Source: Poa pratensis
Lineage: Eukaryota > Streptophyta > Magnoliopsida > Poales > Poaceae
NCBI GenBank assembly: GCA_947311845.1
Contig: CAMZMU010000041.1
Coordinates: 129,277,840-129,341,839, forward strand
Reading direction: 5' to 3'
Length of the DNA stretch: 64,000 nt
In this document: positions 54,197 to 64,000 of the stretch, piece by piece
How positions within the stretch are numbered: position 1 is the stretch's first letter
Layout: every line of letters begins with the position of its first letter
The notes under the pieces: generated by a model
What the model was told of the DNA's origin: nothing
The model's input: the letters and a program-made list of their open reading frames with translations, nothing else
Database searches by the model: none
Made by a program: the position numbers and the translations under genes

Positions 54197-57100
54197 CTAA
54201 CAAGCTTGCGAGGAAACCTCTGATCTGTTATCGCCGTCGGCCGTCGCCTGGACTTGCGCAGCGTACTGCAGGTTCCAGAGAACCTCTTCGATGGAAGGTC
54301 TGGTCGAAGGTTCCACGGATAAGCATTTGATCGTGATGGACACCACCATCGATAACGAATCCCGTGAGGAGGTGCCGAGCACAACCGGATCCAGGACGAG
54401 CTCGCGCTCTTCCTGGCTTGATATAGACAGAACCTGCAGATAATGCAAATATTTCTCAGACAGTAGCTAAAACACTGAGCACGATAGACTAGTCCCAATC
54501 CTGAACTCTCTATTAGTTTCTCTATAAGCAGAATCAGTGAGAAGGTTAGTGCATTGAATAGTTCACTTTTAGTAACAAAAAGATCCATAGATCATAATTC
54601 ATATATTAAACAGTTCACAGTTGAATTACCAACCGTTACCATACATGGCAAACTTTCAAAGTGAAAACCAGTCATACAACCACGAAAATAGGCATATTGA
54701 GTATTCTAAAGCCAAATAAAACATGAATTAGGGGGAGGGATTCATCTTCACTACTACAGAGCAAAAGGGGAAAACATACCAGTTCACTTAAAATAAAAGG
54801 ATCTCTTTTTCTATGTAGTTTTGAGCCCATAAGTACTTCAAGTATAATACAACCAAAAGAACATACATCATCCTCCAAACTTTCCCTGCAAAAACATAGA
54901 TAGACATTACAATTTTGACATGGCTGATCATCAGTTAATTTTAGTAAGTTTGTGCAATGGTAGATGACTTGGTGCGATCCATGCAACTATATCTGAATGC
55001 TAAACTCTTCATTTAGTTATTTTATACAACTATGTATAAAAGTATTCTGCAACATGTTATTCTTCAGGGACTTACAACTCCTCAGAATTATTTTGTATGA
55101 ATCTCTGCCCTTCTCCTATTACCTGTAAACCAAAAGAGATATTGGCATTAAAAACAAGCATGGTGTATCCTCAAAGTACCTGTATTAACAATTAAGGGAA
55201 TAGGAGATGATAATTTCAGTCAGATGGCAAACCAACCTCATGTTTGTATATCTCCTCTGTGATTATGGACAAACCGTAGTCGCTAAGTTTTGCCATATGG
55301 TGTTCATCAAGCAGAATACTAGAAGCTTTCAGTCGATTATACAAGGAACCAGGAATTATTCCTGTATGTAAGAAATGAACAGCCCTTGCAATGCTGATCA
55401 ACACATGTAGTCTATCACACCATTTCAGCGTTTTCTCAGGACTGGAGCCTGCCAGGAAAAGCATGCACAAATAACATATTAAATAACCTAATTGATATCA
55501 AATCATAGAACCTTAATTACCCATATTTAGGTGTAGTTCCTTACCAGAAAGATAAGAAGACAGAGTTCCATTCGGTACATATTCATAAACAAGAAAAACC
55601 CTTTTCACACTTGACTCATCAACTGCATTGTCAATGCAGTGCCCCAAGAGGCAAACCAAATTTGGGTGGCGAAGCTTCGCAAGTAGATCTAAACGAAGCT
55701 TTAGATTTCTTATTGAATATCGCTGGTGCAATGCCAAACATCTTATTGCAATCACGGTTCCATTCTCTAGTTTTCCCTTGTATAGCTGAAGAATAAGAAA
55801 AAAAATGTGTATAACAACTATGTTGTAAAAACACAACATAAAAAAGAGTAAAATTCATCGCAAGTCCTAAAACTATGAGGGGTGCCAAGTTAGTCCTAAT
55901 TGTTCAAAAATGTGTACATCTGAGTCCTAATTAGATTGCAAGTAGATCTAAAATAGTATATTTGTATGAGCTTGCATGCTAAGGAATTGCCTAATTTGCA
56001 TCACTATATAGCAGAGTAATTATCAAGTTTTTTAATGGTACTTGTGCATCTAATATATAATGTTAATTCGAATCTGAATCAACGAATTTATGAACAAAGC
56101 GAACCTTTCCAATGGATCCCTCGCCTAAAAATGCTGATCTTTCAAAGCACTTTGTTGCTTCTTTGAGTTCTTCTAAAGAAAATACACGATGTGTGGGCAT
56201 TATTTGCGTTGCAAACTTCACAGCTTGAGATATGTACCCTGCAATGGAGAGAGGTAGAAAATGATTCGAAACGTATGTCACAATTTCTTCAAGCCACGCA
56301 AGTACCATCATCGTGCCATTCAGCTGAAGTACATTTACATGCAGTTACAACATGTAAAAGTATGTATGTGGGTTTACGTTTCTATGTAAAAGTCATGTGA
56401 AATCTAGAAGTACCACATTTGCTTTGTCTAAAAAAGGAGGCTAACTCCACAAACAGAAAAGCAAGTCTTATACATTGTAATAAAAAATAGCAAATAACTG
56501 ACCAAACTGCAAAACATGGATTCAGAATGTCAACGTCTAGTAAGACGGGGATTCCATGGACACTATGGAGGTTGCCACAAATATAAATACATATTACTCG
56601 AGAGCAATCTTACTTGCATTGACAAGCAGTTCAGAGGACATTCCTGGAGTCGAATTATCTTGCATATGCTTTTGCAGTAACTGTTGCTGTGCTGTAACTC
56701 TCTGGCAGTTTCTTTTGTTTGATGCGATTAATAGAAAAGAAATAAAAAGAACAATCAGTACTATCCCGACAATAGTGACCACAAGTCCAATATCCTTGTT
56801 TGATCTTCTCCCCTTATGAGATGGTTCACAATATTTTGTTTCATGCTGGTGTTCAGGGTCAGCACTAAAGCAATTCCCATCAAACTTAACAACCCTGTTA
56901 TTCACATTAGCATTTAGACAAGCAGGTAGGTCACCTCTGAGCTGGTTAGTAGACAAATCCACAAAGCCCAGGGTGCTGCTGCATGTTAAACTACTCAGAA
57001 GTGACCCACTGAGCATGTTTGCTGCCAGGTTCAAATAACTGATATTTGGGAGGTCAAAGAGTTTTTCAGGCGGACTGCCCTCAAGAAAGTTGAAGGAGAG

Positions 57101-57951
57101 ATCAAGGTGTTGAAGCCTGTTCAGTTGACCAAACTTTTCAGGAATTTCACCCTTGAATGAGTTCTTGCTAAGCAATACTGTTACCAATACTGTAGGCATG
57201 TCTGGAAGCTCCCCATCTAACTCGTTGTCCCTCAAATCCAACATCTCAAGCTTATTTAAATTACTCAAAAGTGGAACCTTGCCTGAGATGTTGTTGCCGG
57301 AAAGAGCTAGCTCTGTAAGCATTGTAGCTTTACCAACTGATGCTGGTATTGACCCCTTTAACCGGTTACCCTGCAAGCGAAGAACAGTGAGGTTCGACAG
57401 CGAACCAAACCAGTCTGGCACAGTTCCATTGAAGTAGTTACCATCCAGTGTCAGGGTGTGAAGCTTCGACATGGCCGACAGCTTGGGAGGGATCGATCCA
57501 TACAGAAAATTGGAGCTCAGATCAAGCACTTGTAGCGAAGACAGACGGTGAATCTTGTCGGGGAGAGGGCCCCATATGCCCAAAGACACCAAGATAACAA
57601 CCCTCAAGGTAGTCAACCTTGCCAGTGTAGTAACAAACGAATCAATAACAAAGGCTTCAGAGAGGCTGACATTGGGAAGAGGATAGCCACTGAACTTTGG
57701 TGGCTTAGTGATCCTATCACCGACTATCTTGAGTTCGGTAATGGCACTCCCCTCGCACATCACGGTAACCACCGAAGTTGGCTGAGTGTTGCAGGGGTCA
57801 CCGCTTGGATTATCCCAGACATCCAGCTGCCTGGGGTGCTCCAGCTGCTTCCTGAGCTGCTGCAGCAGCTCACTTGTGAAGACTGCTCGCTTGTTCGGAA
57901 TAACATAAAACAAGTTATGGACATCAAAAGAAAACTTAACTGCCAAGCCAT
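54197..57951 (-). CDS. LRR receptor-like pseudokinase (At3g03770-like), 7 exons, with apparent frameshift after the signal peptide
   Basis: This encodes a membrane protein with an LRR ectodomain and a cytoplasmic kinase-like domain predicted to be inactive. Coding exons: 57951-56614, 56238-56105, 55785-55545, 55448-55237, 55122-55076, 54885-54780, 54433-54197, all with GT-AG borders and matching phases. In order: signal peptide (MAWQLSFLLMSITCFMLF), Cys pair region (WDNPSGDPCN), about nine LRRs (LQVLDLSSNFLYGSIPPKL and others), a transmembrane segment (VVTIVGIVLIVLFISFLLI), then the kinase-like domain. The Gly-rich loop is GEGSIGK, the beta-3 Lys is Arg (VIAIRCL), the HRD motif is absent (IIPGSLYNRLKASSILLD) and DFG is DYG (LSDYGLS). 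The signal-peptide frame and the LRR frame differ by one base near 57870. Without that change the two would join. An alternative in-frame Met at 58024 gives 795 residues but no signal peptide. It is either a recent lesion or a sequence error. Confidence 0.88.
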
Positions 57952-59400
57952 TGGAGCCCAGTTTTGTGCACACGACTGTATCCTTTTTCAATTGTCTGCC
58001 TGTGGATCTCTGCAAGTTGTACAATATCCAATTTCCTAACCACGAGTTTCAGAATTTCAACCAGGGCAGGATGGAGAATAGCAGCAGCAGAATTATTCTT
58101 GGCAAAAGTTATCTTTTCTTGCTCCCACAGTACATTTTCCTGCAGCAATTAATAGTTTTCAGAAAATTAGTGAGGAAAATGAAATAATGGAGGCTGGACG
58201 CAAATGTCACTTCCCCTACAAAATGGGAAGCAAATCCGTCACAGAACCTGGTCCATATTATCTGTCTTACCATAGGCAAATATTTCGTCAAAAACTATCT
58301 GGCTTGCCATAAAAAAACTATTTTGGTGACGAACAGCGGGAAACTGAAACAGGTTCTATTCCATTTTGAACAAGATAAACAGATGGTCCTATGAATCAAA
58401 GAAGGCCGGAACAGTTTTCACCTTTTTTTTCAATAAAAAGTATTTGAAGGCTCAGGCTTGTAAATCTGTTGGGAGCCGACAAAGAAAATGACATACTGGG
58501 CCAACTACAGGGCAAAGCATTGAATTGCAATAACAGCAGGACAACGACTACAGTAAACTGAACAGATTCCACTTCAAATGCAAATATCTCAAGTTCACTG
58601 GGCTGGTTAATTTTTTAAGGAATAAAACCCTATTTTCTGCAAAGAACTCTTTTGGCAGGCAAAAGCCTGGAGGAAGCAAAACAATGAATAAGACACAAAT
58701 CTGAGCTTGAAAAGAAAAACTTAAGAAAAGCTGCCAAGCATAATTGAGGGGAAGGAAAACTGCAGCAGGGCAAAGAAAATGCAGTAAACACAAAATGGAA
58801 GTAAGGTCCCGGTAAGGCAAGAGTGCAATTACATCTGAAGCAATTTCATGTTTACAGGTAGAAAGAGGACTCATTCTGAATACCGGTCCAAAACAAGATA
58901 ATAGAGAAGAAATGGGAACACGGGGGCAAATGGACAATGCATAAACTTGACTACAAATCACAAACACAAACACGGCAAAGCCAAAGAAAAAAAAAGCATA
59001 ATATCAAGAGGTGCATTTGGAATTGCATTGCAGGGGAACTAAAAATCTCTGACCTGAACGCCGGCCGCCTGAGGGTTCTGCTCCCCAAAAGAAACACCGC
59101 CGCAGGAGCACCCTTCTTCTTGCTCGCCGCCAAGGCCAGGAGCGGCGGCTGGCCGCTGCAGCAGCAAGAGCAAGAGCAGGAGGCGAGAATTAAGGGAGGG
59201 AGAGGTGGGGCGGCCGCGGCCGTTGCTGCTTCGAGGGTGGGGAGAACGTCCCAGCGCACATGGGAAGGGATCTCTCTCTCCTCAGTGCTCACCCGCTCAC
59301 GCTCCTCTTCTCTTCCCCCAGCAAGCAAGAGAAGCGGCAACGGGCGCGGGTCTGCACAGCGCGAGATTAATTGCCCAACGCTACCCAGCTAGGCAGCAAC
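57952..59400 (-). other. 5' UTR exons and leader intron of the LRR pseudokinase gene
   Basis: On the minus strand a GC-rich first exon (about 59340-59054) ends GGCGTTCAG before GTCAGA. An acceptor TTGCTGCAG lies at about 58141. This suggests a leader intron of about 0.9 kb and a 5' UTR part at 58140-57952. Several short upstream ATGs are present in that part. This is inferred from splice signals only. Confidence 0.55.
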
Positions 59401-60380
59401 CGCTATCTCACCGTGGGCTGAAACAGTGAAACCATCCTCCATTGTTACTTCTTCTTCTTCTTACTCTGGACGGCGATTAGCACTAGCGGGAGGAGTAAAA
59501 GCACGAGCAGGCACTGGCGCGCGGTGGTTGGGGTGGCAGGAAGAAGCCAAAGCTGAGCGAGGTGGCGCGGTGGGCTTCCTGTACTAGCAGTAAATATTTT
59601 CCGTCAGCAGAAGTGAGTGCTGGCCGCTTTACTTGACCGGGCGAGAGTGAAGTGAAGACAGTCTTGGATCCCGTGGAAGGTGATGGATTTTCTGCGTCCG
59701 ATCGATGAGGTTCTGCTGTAGGAGTGGAACTTCGGTGTAAGTTTTTGGATGGGTTGATCTGACGAGCGATGCGTTGCGTTGTCCATGGTCCACGGTTTTG
59801 GTCGGACGTATCTTTTCGGATGGTTCAAAATGCAGCATTGCGTTTTCGGATGTGCACATGGACCACGGTATGTTTATAGTATCTCAGCAGCTACACGAGG
59901 AGGCACACATCTGCCACCTCTCCGCAACGAAATTAATTAATATAAGAAACAAGAACAATAGGTGCACATGTAAATATGTCATTTCGCATATGAATGTGAA
60001 TGTTGTAGAAATTGTTAATCCTGATCGGAAGTTCCCCCAAGTCCTTTGCGGCATCTAAGTCAAACCAAATCATCAAAATAATCTAAGTAATTAGTCATGG
60101 TAAACAAGTAAAAAAAGAATAATAATAAGTGTGTTGATATATCATGGAGGACCATGTGACGCATTTGGTTGCTTGCATGAGGGCCTTATGGATGCAATTT
60201 CCGTGTGTTTGGTCGCGTGTATGACCAGACTCTGACACACATGGCGTTAAGCACCACCCATCACCCTAAACCGTAGATTTCACTGCGATCTATTAGACTA
60301 AACCTTAGATTGGTAGATTTATCCCGTACTTACAAAATTTCAATAGGAGGTGTAGATGACGGAAATCCATTTCGGCTTGT
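59401..60380. other. Upstream intergenic DNA
   Basis: Promoter-side flank of the LRR pseudokinase gene, with a short CTTCTTCTTCTT run near 59449. No gene or clear element was seen. Confidence 0.4.
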
Positions 60381-60722
60381 GGGTCTAGATGCTCCTATTA
60401 TGAAGAGGAAAAAAAATCATATTTTGCAATGTCAAAAAATTCCGAAAACAAATTCGGTTATACATATAGATATTTTATGAAGGCACACAAAATTTCGTTA
60501 AAAAAGACATTTTTTGTGCCCCGTGTAAAAAAGACAAAAACATGTCTAGTAAAAAGTCATTTTTTAGCACCGAATTTGTCTTTTTTTATACAAAACACAA
60601 AAAACATTATTATTTCGTGAAACTTTGTGTGTCAACATAAAATGTTCCGAGGTACACTCGAAATTTATTTCATAATTTTTTGACATTTTAAAATGCAGTT
60701 CACATAATGGGACTAGATGATC
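60381..60722. mobile_element. Probable foldback MITE
   Basis: The left part (GGGTCTAGATGCTCC... AATGTCAAAAAATTCCGAAA) is an imperfect inverted copy of the right part (TCATAATTTTTTGACATTTT... GACTAGATGATCC). The interior is very AT-rich with mirrored phrases. Limits are approximate and no target duplication was settled. Confidence 0.5.
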
Positions 60723-60949
60723 CTACGAGACAAAACACCATGTCCGATGTGTAGATGAATTATATCATACATGCCACATTGTTCATAATAGTGGGGCTGC
60801 TTTGGGTCCTAGGAGGGCTATTGAATATTCACTCCACATGACAAGATATGCTCTGATGTCAAGACGAGATCAAGAGGCACCGATAAAACTGAAAAAATAT
60901 CTACAATTGTGATGATGTAGAGGTTATCAACATGCTTCAGATTAGAAGA

Positions 60950-62597
60950 CACTAGTACAAAACGACACATAGGATACCCCTCTATGAAAACGGCAAAACA
61001 AAGACAACAGAGTTTCTACAGCATTTGTCACAATGATCACGGTTAAAAGAAATTACATGTCCGTATGCAATTAAACCGTAGCTGATATATCTGCAATGGT
61101 TAAAAATTACATCCGTATGCAATTAAATCTCGGTCCAATAAATAGTCCCGAGCGGCCGACCCTAGAATTTTCTAAGTCCACGCACAACTCCTCTGTCTTA
61201 TCCTCTCCCACAGCCGCACACCTCCTTTTTCCCCTCTCCACCAACCTCCTCTCACACATCTCGCCGCCACCGGCATCCTCTCGCTGCCTCCGACGACGAG
61301 GTTCTCGGAGCGGGCGGCGGCGCTGGAGCTTCTCGAAGAGCCAAGTTTAGCGGTTGAATGGATCTGAAGCAGCGGCGGCAGGAGAGCACATGCGCGTAGG
61401 AGGCGGGCATCGTGGTGCCACCGTCGATGCCCGTCCCGGCCCTGGGGTAGAGCGAGCGGGCGCTGTTTTCTCTCCCTCACAAGATCCGGACTTTCTCTCC
61501 CACCAGCGAGCGAGCGGCAGCGGCGCTGGATCTTTGCGGCCAGCCAAGCGGCGGATCTGGTGCATCATCTAGAGCTTTCGCTCCGCCGTTGGTGCCACGG
61601 CCGTGTGCGTCGTTGTCTCGTGCCCCATCTCTTTTCTCACGTGCACCAGCTCCTTTGCCTCGATCTAGTTTACACCAACGACAGCAGTACCAGCATCTTG
61701 AGCTGCTTGATTCCAAGGTATGCATGTGCATACAAGCTGCTTCCGTGTTGTTGACTAGTGTATGTGTGTGCCGGCCGATTTGTCAATCTAATGTTTGGTG
61801 CTTGTGTTGTATCTGATGGATTTCGCCCGGATCTCCTTTTCTTTTTCTTGATTCTTTCTCTGTGTGGGATTCGATCTCTTTTGTCTCGCCCGGATCTTGT
61901 GGGGTTTCCTAGTTCGGTGTAGTGCTCTGCTAATGGTGAATTGCATTTTCTGCTCTGCCCCCTTCATTTATTGGGCTAGTACTAATATTGAGTTTGTCAA
62001 TGTGCTAATATCCTGATCTAAATGCCGGATTACTAGTTTTTGTTGTTGTGATAGTACTGCATGCCTGATTACTAGTTTTTGTTGTTTGTTCAAAATATGC
62101 AGCTATGCCGTGTGTTCGTTCTAAATTTTCCCTACTTGTGCAGTATTTGTTGAAGAATGTTGTGCATGGACTGCTGCAGCAACTAGCGATGACCTATGTC
62201 GATTTCTATTGCCAGCCAAGACAGATCTGCAAAGCGTGATGGCCTGGGTTGATTCTTATTGCGAGCCCAGTAGTTAATTTTTTGCGAGATGGTCCATAGT
62301 TTTCTCGTGTATACTAGGCCATGTACTGTATTTTTGACATAGTCTTTTTTAAATCTTGTATCATGTGCAAAAGACTACAATAAAATACAGAACTGTCGAT
62401 ATCATTTATTGCTTTCGCTACCGGTCACCACCGGTGGCCTGTCTTTTTTTTAATATATATGACCAACAAAGGAAACGGACAAAACTACCGTTACAGATGA
62501 GCTGCCTCACATCAGCATCGGAAGCGGGGCAACGGATGGTTTCTCCGTTGCCATAGAAGGTTTGCCCCCATTGTCGTAGTGTCGTTCTGTACTAGTG
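60950..62597. mobile_element. Non-autonomous CACTA transposon
   Basis: The ends are CACTAGTACAAAACGACAC (60950) and GTGTCGTTCTGTACTAGTG (62597), inverted copies with one mismatch. They are flanked by the trinucleotide AGA (60947-60949 and 62598-62600), the CACTA-type duplication. The left subterminal part has a repeated block (GGTTAAAA...CCGTATGCAATTAAA at 61041-61075 and 61098-61128). There is no transposase. The centre (61150-61720) is GC-rich, unlike the rest, and looks like a plant 5' UTR/first-exon region, possibly a captured host fragment. Confidence 0.9.
61150..61720. other. GC-rich cargo of the CACTA element
   Basis: Short open frames on both strands (for example 61172-61480 minus and 61354-61572 plus) have no recognised domain. 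The composition (CCGCCGCC runs, CT-rich leader at 61190-61260) and a splice-like GGTATGC near 61717 suggest a captured 5' gene end. I cannot name a source gene. Confidence 0.4.
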
Positions 62598-62600
62598 AGA

Positions 62601-63947
62601 GACCCATCTGTCCACGTTTGCAACACGCTTTGAGACGGGGATTTCCTAGTAGATAACATCCACACAGCTGTGGAGGATCAAGTTGCAAGGTTAGCTCATG
62701 TTGTAGGTCAAGACCAGAAATTTAGAGTGATTCACAATACCTTGAGAAGATCCGCAGAGACAACCCATTGATACTTCAAGAAAATCTTCTAGGCAAGTGG
62801 TGGGCACAAAGATGTTATGATCAAGCCACCAAGTGCTGGGATATGTGCCATGCAACACTTGCATAAAATAAAAAAAAATACCGCACAACTCCTGCTAGGC
62901 GTAAAATTAATCAGACGGAAATCAACCGCGTTTGATATGTCTATTCCCTTTGCCTCGTGAGATACAATGTCAAGTTAAAGGCAGTTGTTTGTCATACTTC
63001 TCTTCTCGATCCCGTGATACAAATTTCGTTAAACCGTTAACTCTTAAATCAAGTCGCATAGTCCTGCTTTCCGAATATGATCACCCATGAGAGCCCAGAG
63101 AATATCTCTCCGAGTGGAGGGTAAATCCCATCTTGGTCAACCACGTCACGCAGCTTACTTCCCGACTAAGCCGAAATCTAGCTTTATATCTACCCAGTTA
63201 TAGAGTAGTGTTTGATAAGCCCTAAATAAGTCGATCCATAAATCGAGTTGTGTGAGTACCTGATGTCTAAGGATATGGCATTTACATCGTACTTGAGACT
63301 AACAAATGGCAACATCTCGTTGGGTCTCAAAGTGGGGTTGTCTGACTTGATGAACTCCTTCACCAAAGTCAATATTATCGGATTAGAATCACCAAGCCAT
63401 GACTTGTGAAACATATTCATCCACCGAGTCGTATATTAGTCCATGGTATGTGTCTTCATAACCTTGTCGACTCGGGACCATTAGAATCATCATGCAATAT
63501 ATAGCGGGAAGTGGAGCGGTATTCTTGATAACCCGTGGATTCATGACCGTCCAGAGAAGACAAAAATACATTATGCAATGAGTTATATATTAATGTTGTA
63601 TTCAGTAATTAGTATTTGTATACTCCCAAAATCATCACATGATTAAATTTAAACTACAAAAAATGTGACTATGAGAAGACATTTCTTAGTAAGAGAGGGT
63701 AATTTTTCTTTGTTTCACTCTTCTCCACCTTAATTAGCAATTATCCTACATGACATTCTCTCTTCTCCACCTTAATTAGCAATTATCCTACATTATTGCA
63801 GGTTGTGTATGAGTCATTCGACCAAGTCAGAGCCGGCTCTATGATTACAAAGGCCCCGGTGCTGAGTATCTAATATGGGCACCTATTTACATTTGGGACT
63901 TTTTTTCTTTCCTCTACTCTGCACTACATACATACCGTGTGTCTCTT
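62601..63947. other. Unidentified repeat-like DNA
   Basis: No domain was recognised in either strand. It contains a tandem duplication of about 41 bp (TTCTCCACCTTAATTAGCAA...) at about 63716-63793. The texture resembles the noncoding part of an LTR retrotransposon. Confidence 0.35.
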
Positions 63948-64000
63948 GTAACAACCCAAAGTTGAGAACCTGAAAACTAGTGTAAAATTTTCGCTTTTGC
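63948..64000 (+). repeat. Possible LTR start cut by the window end
   Basis: TGTAACAACCCAAAGTTGAG resembles the start of element D (TGTAACATCCC) and of many plant LTRs. Only 53 bases are visible. Confidence 0.25.

Noticed and set aside
57548..58039. Plus-strand open frame of 163 codons
   Set aside because: It is antisense to the LRR exon, with no domain.
63190..63571. Short minus-strand frames near the window end
   Set aside because: They are below 80 codons with no motif, in repeat-like sequence.
1..64000. Search for CRISPR arrays, tRNA/rRNA genes, phage or plasmid features
   Set aside because: Nothing fits; the content is plant nuclear DNA. tRNA-like matches are only retrotransposon primer sites.

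Overview
This is nuclear DNA from a grass, most likely a member of the Triticeae (wheat, barley, Aegilops group). The signs are spliced plant genes with GT-AG introns, Stowaway and other miniature inverted-repeat elements (MITEs), large Athila- and Tat-lineage gypsy retrotransposons nested in one another, and long AT-rich intergenic stretches. The Triticeae placement is an inference from the repeat types, not from a database search. No CRISPR array, operon, tRNA or rRNA was seen.

Layout. 1-3420: a minus-strand Ty1/copia element, cut by the window edge, with its 5' LTR fused straight to a shortened gag. 3421-6617: repeat-derived DNA with a complete 308-bp TRIM/SMART mini-retrotransposon (4005-4312, duplication TGCAC), two Stowaway MITEs, a long-TIR foldback element, and a Mutator-type foldback MITE inserted inside one of the Stowaways. 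7003-8249: a two-exon O-methyltransferase gene on the minus strand. 8716-8988: a PIF/Harbinger-like MITE. 9355-47082: one old 5'-truncated LINE (LINE1) of about 2 kb, blown up to nearly 38 kb by nested insertions. 49515-52717: a complete 11-exon WDR82/SWD2-type WD40 gene on the plus strand. 54197-57951: a 7-exon LRR receptor-like pseudokinase gene on the minus strand, convergent with WDR82 and carrying an apparent 1-base frameshift just after its signal peptide. 60950-62597: a non-autonomous CACTA transposon (duplication AGA). The rest to 64000 is unidentified repeat-like sequence.

The nest can be read from target-site duplications. Element A (Athila-like gypsy, outer limits 10669-27990, TSD GCATG) and LINE2 (28309-46706, TSD about AGTTGGCAAYCAGGA) both lie in LINE1. 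Element B (Athila-like, 18945-27035, TSD GCACC) lies in the 3' LTR of A. Element C (Tat-lineage gypsy, about 30660-43475) lies in the endonuclease region of LINE2. Element D (about 4.3 kb, probably a solo LTR of a large non-autonomous retrotransposon) lies in C. Two scars do not fit simple nesting. A second copy of the LTR A 3' flank (LINE1/LINE2 sequence, 12066-13099) sits between the 5' LTR and the body of A. The 5' end of C is a patchwork of inverted and duplicated fragments.

The three cellular genes are small islands at the edges of this repeat block: a methyltransferase of specialised metabolism, a subunit expected in H3K4 methyltransferase (COMPASS) and phosphatase complexes, and a membrane LRR pseudokinase. 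Nothing suggests that they work in one pathway. A and B keep gag-protease but no recognisable reverse transcriptase or integrase, so they would need another element's enzymes. C carries a decayed pol and a separate spliced antisense gene.
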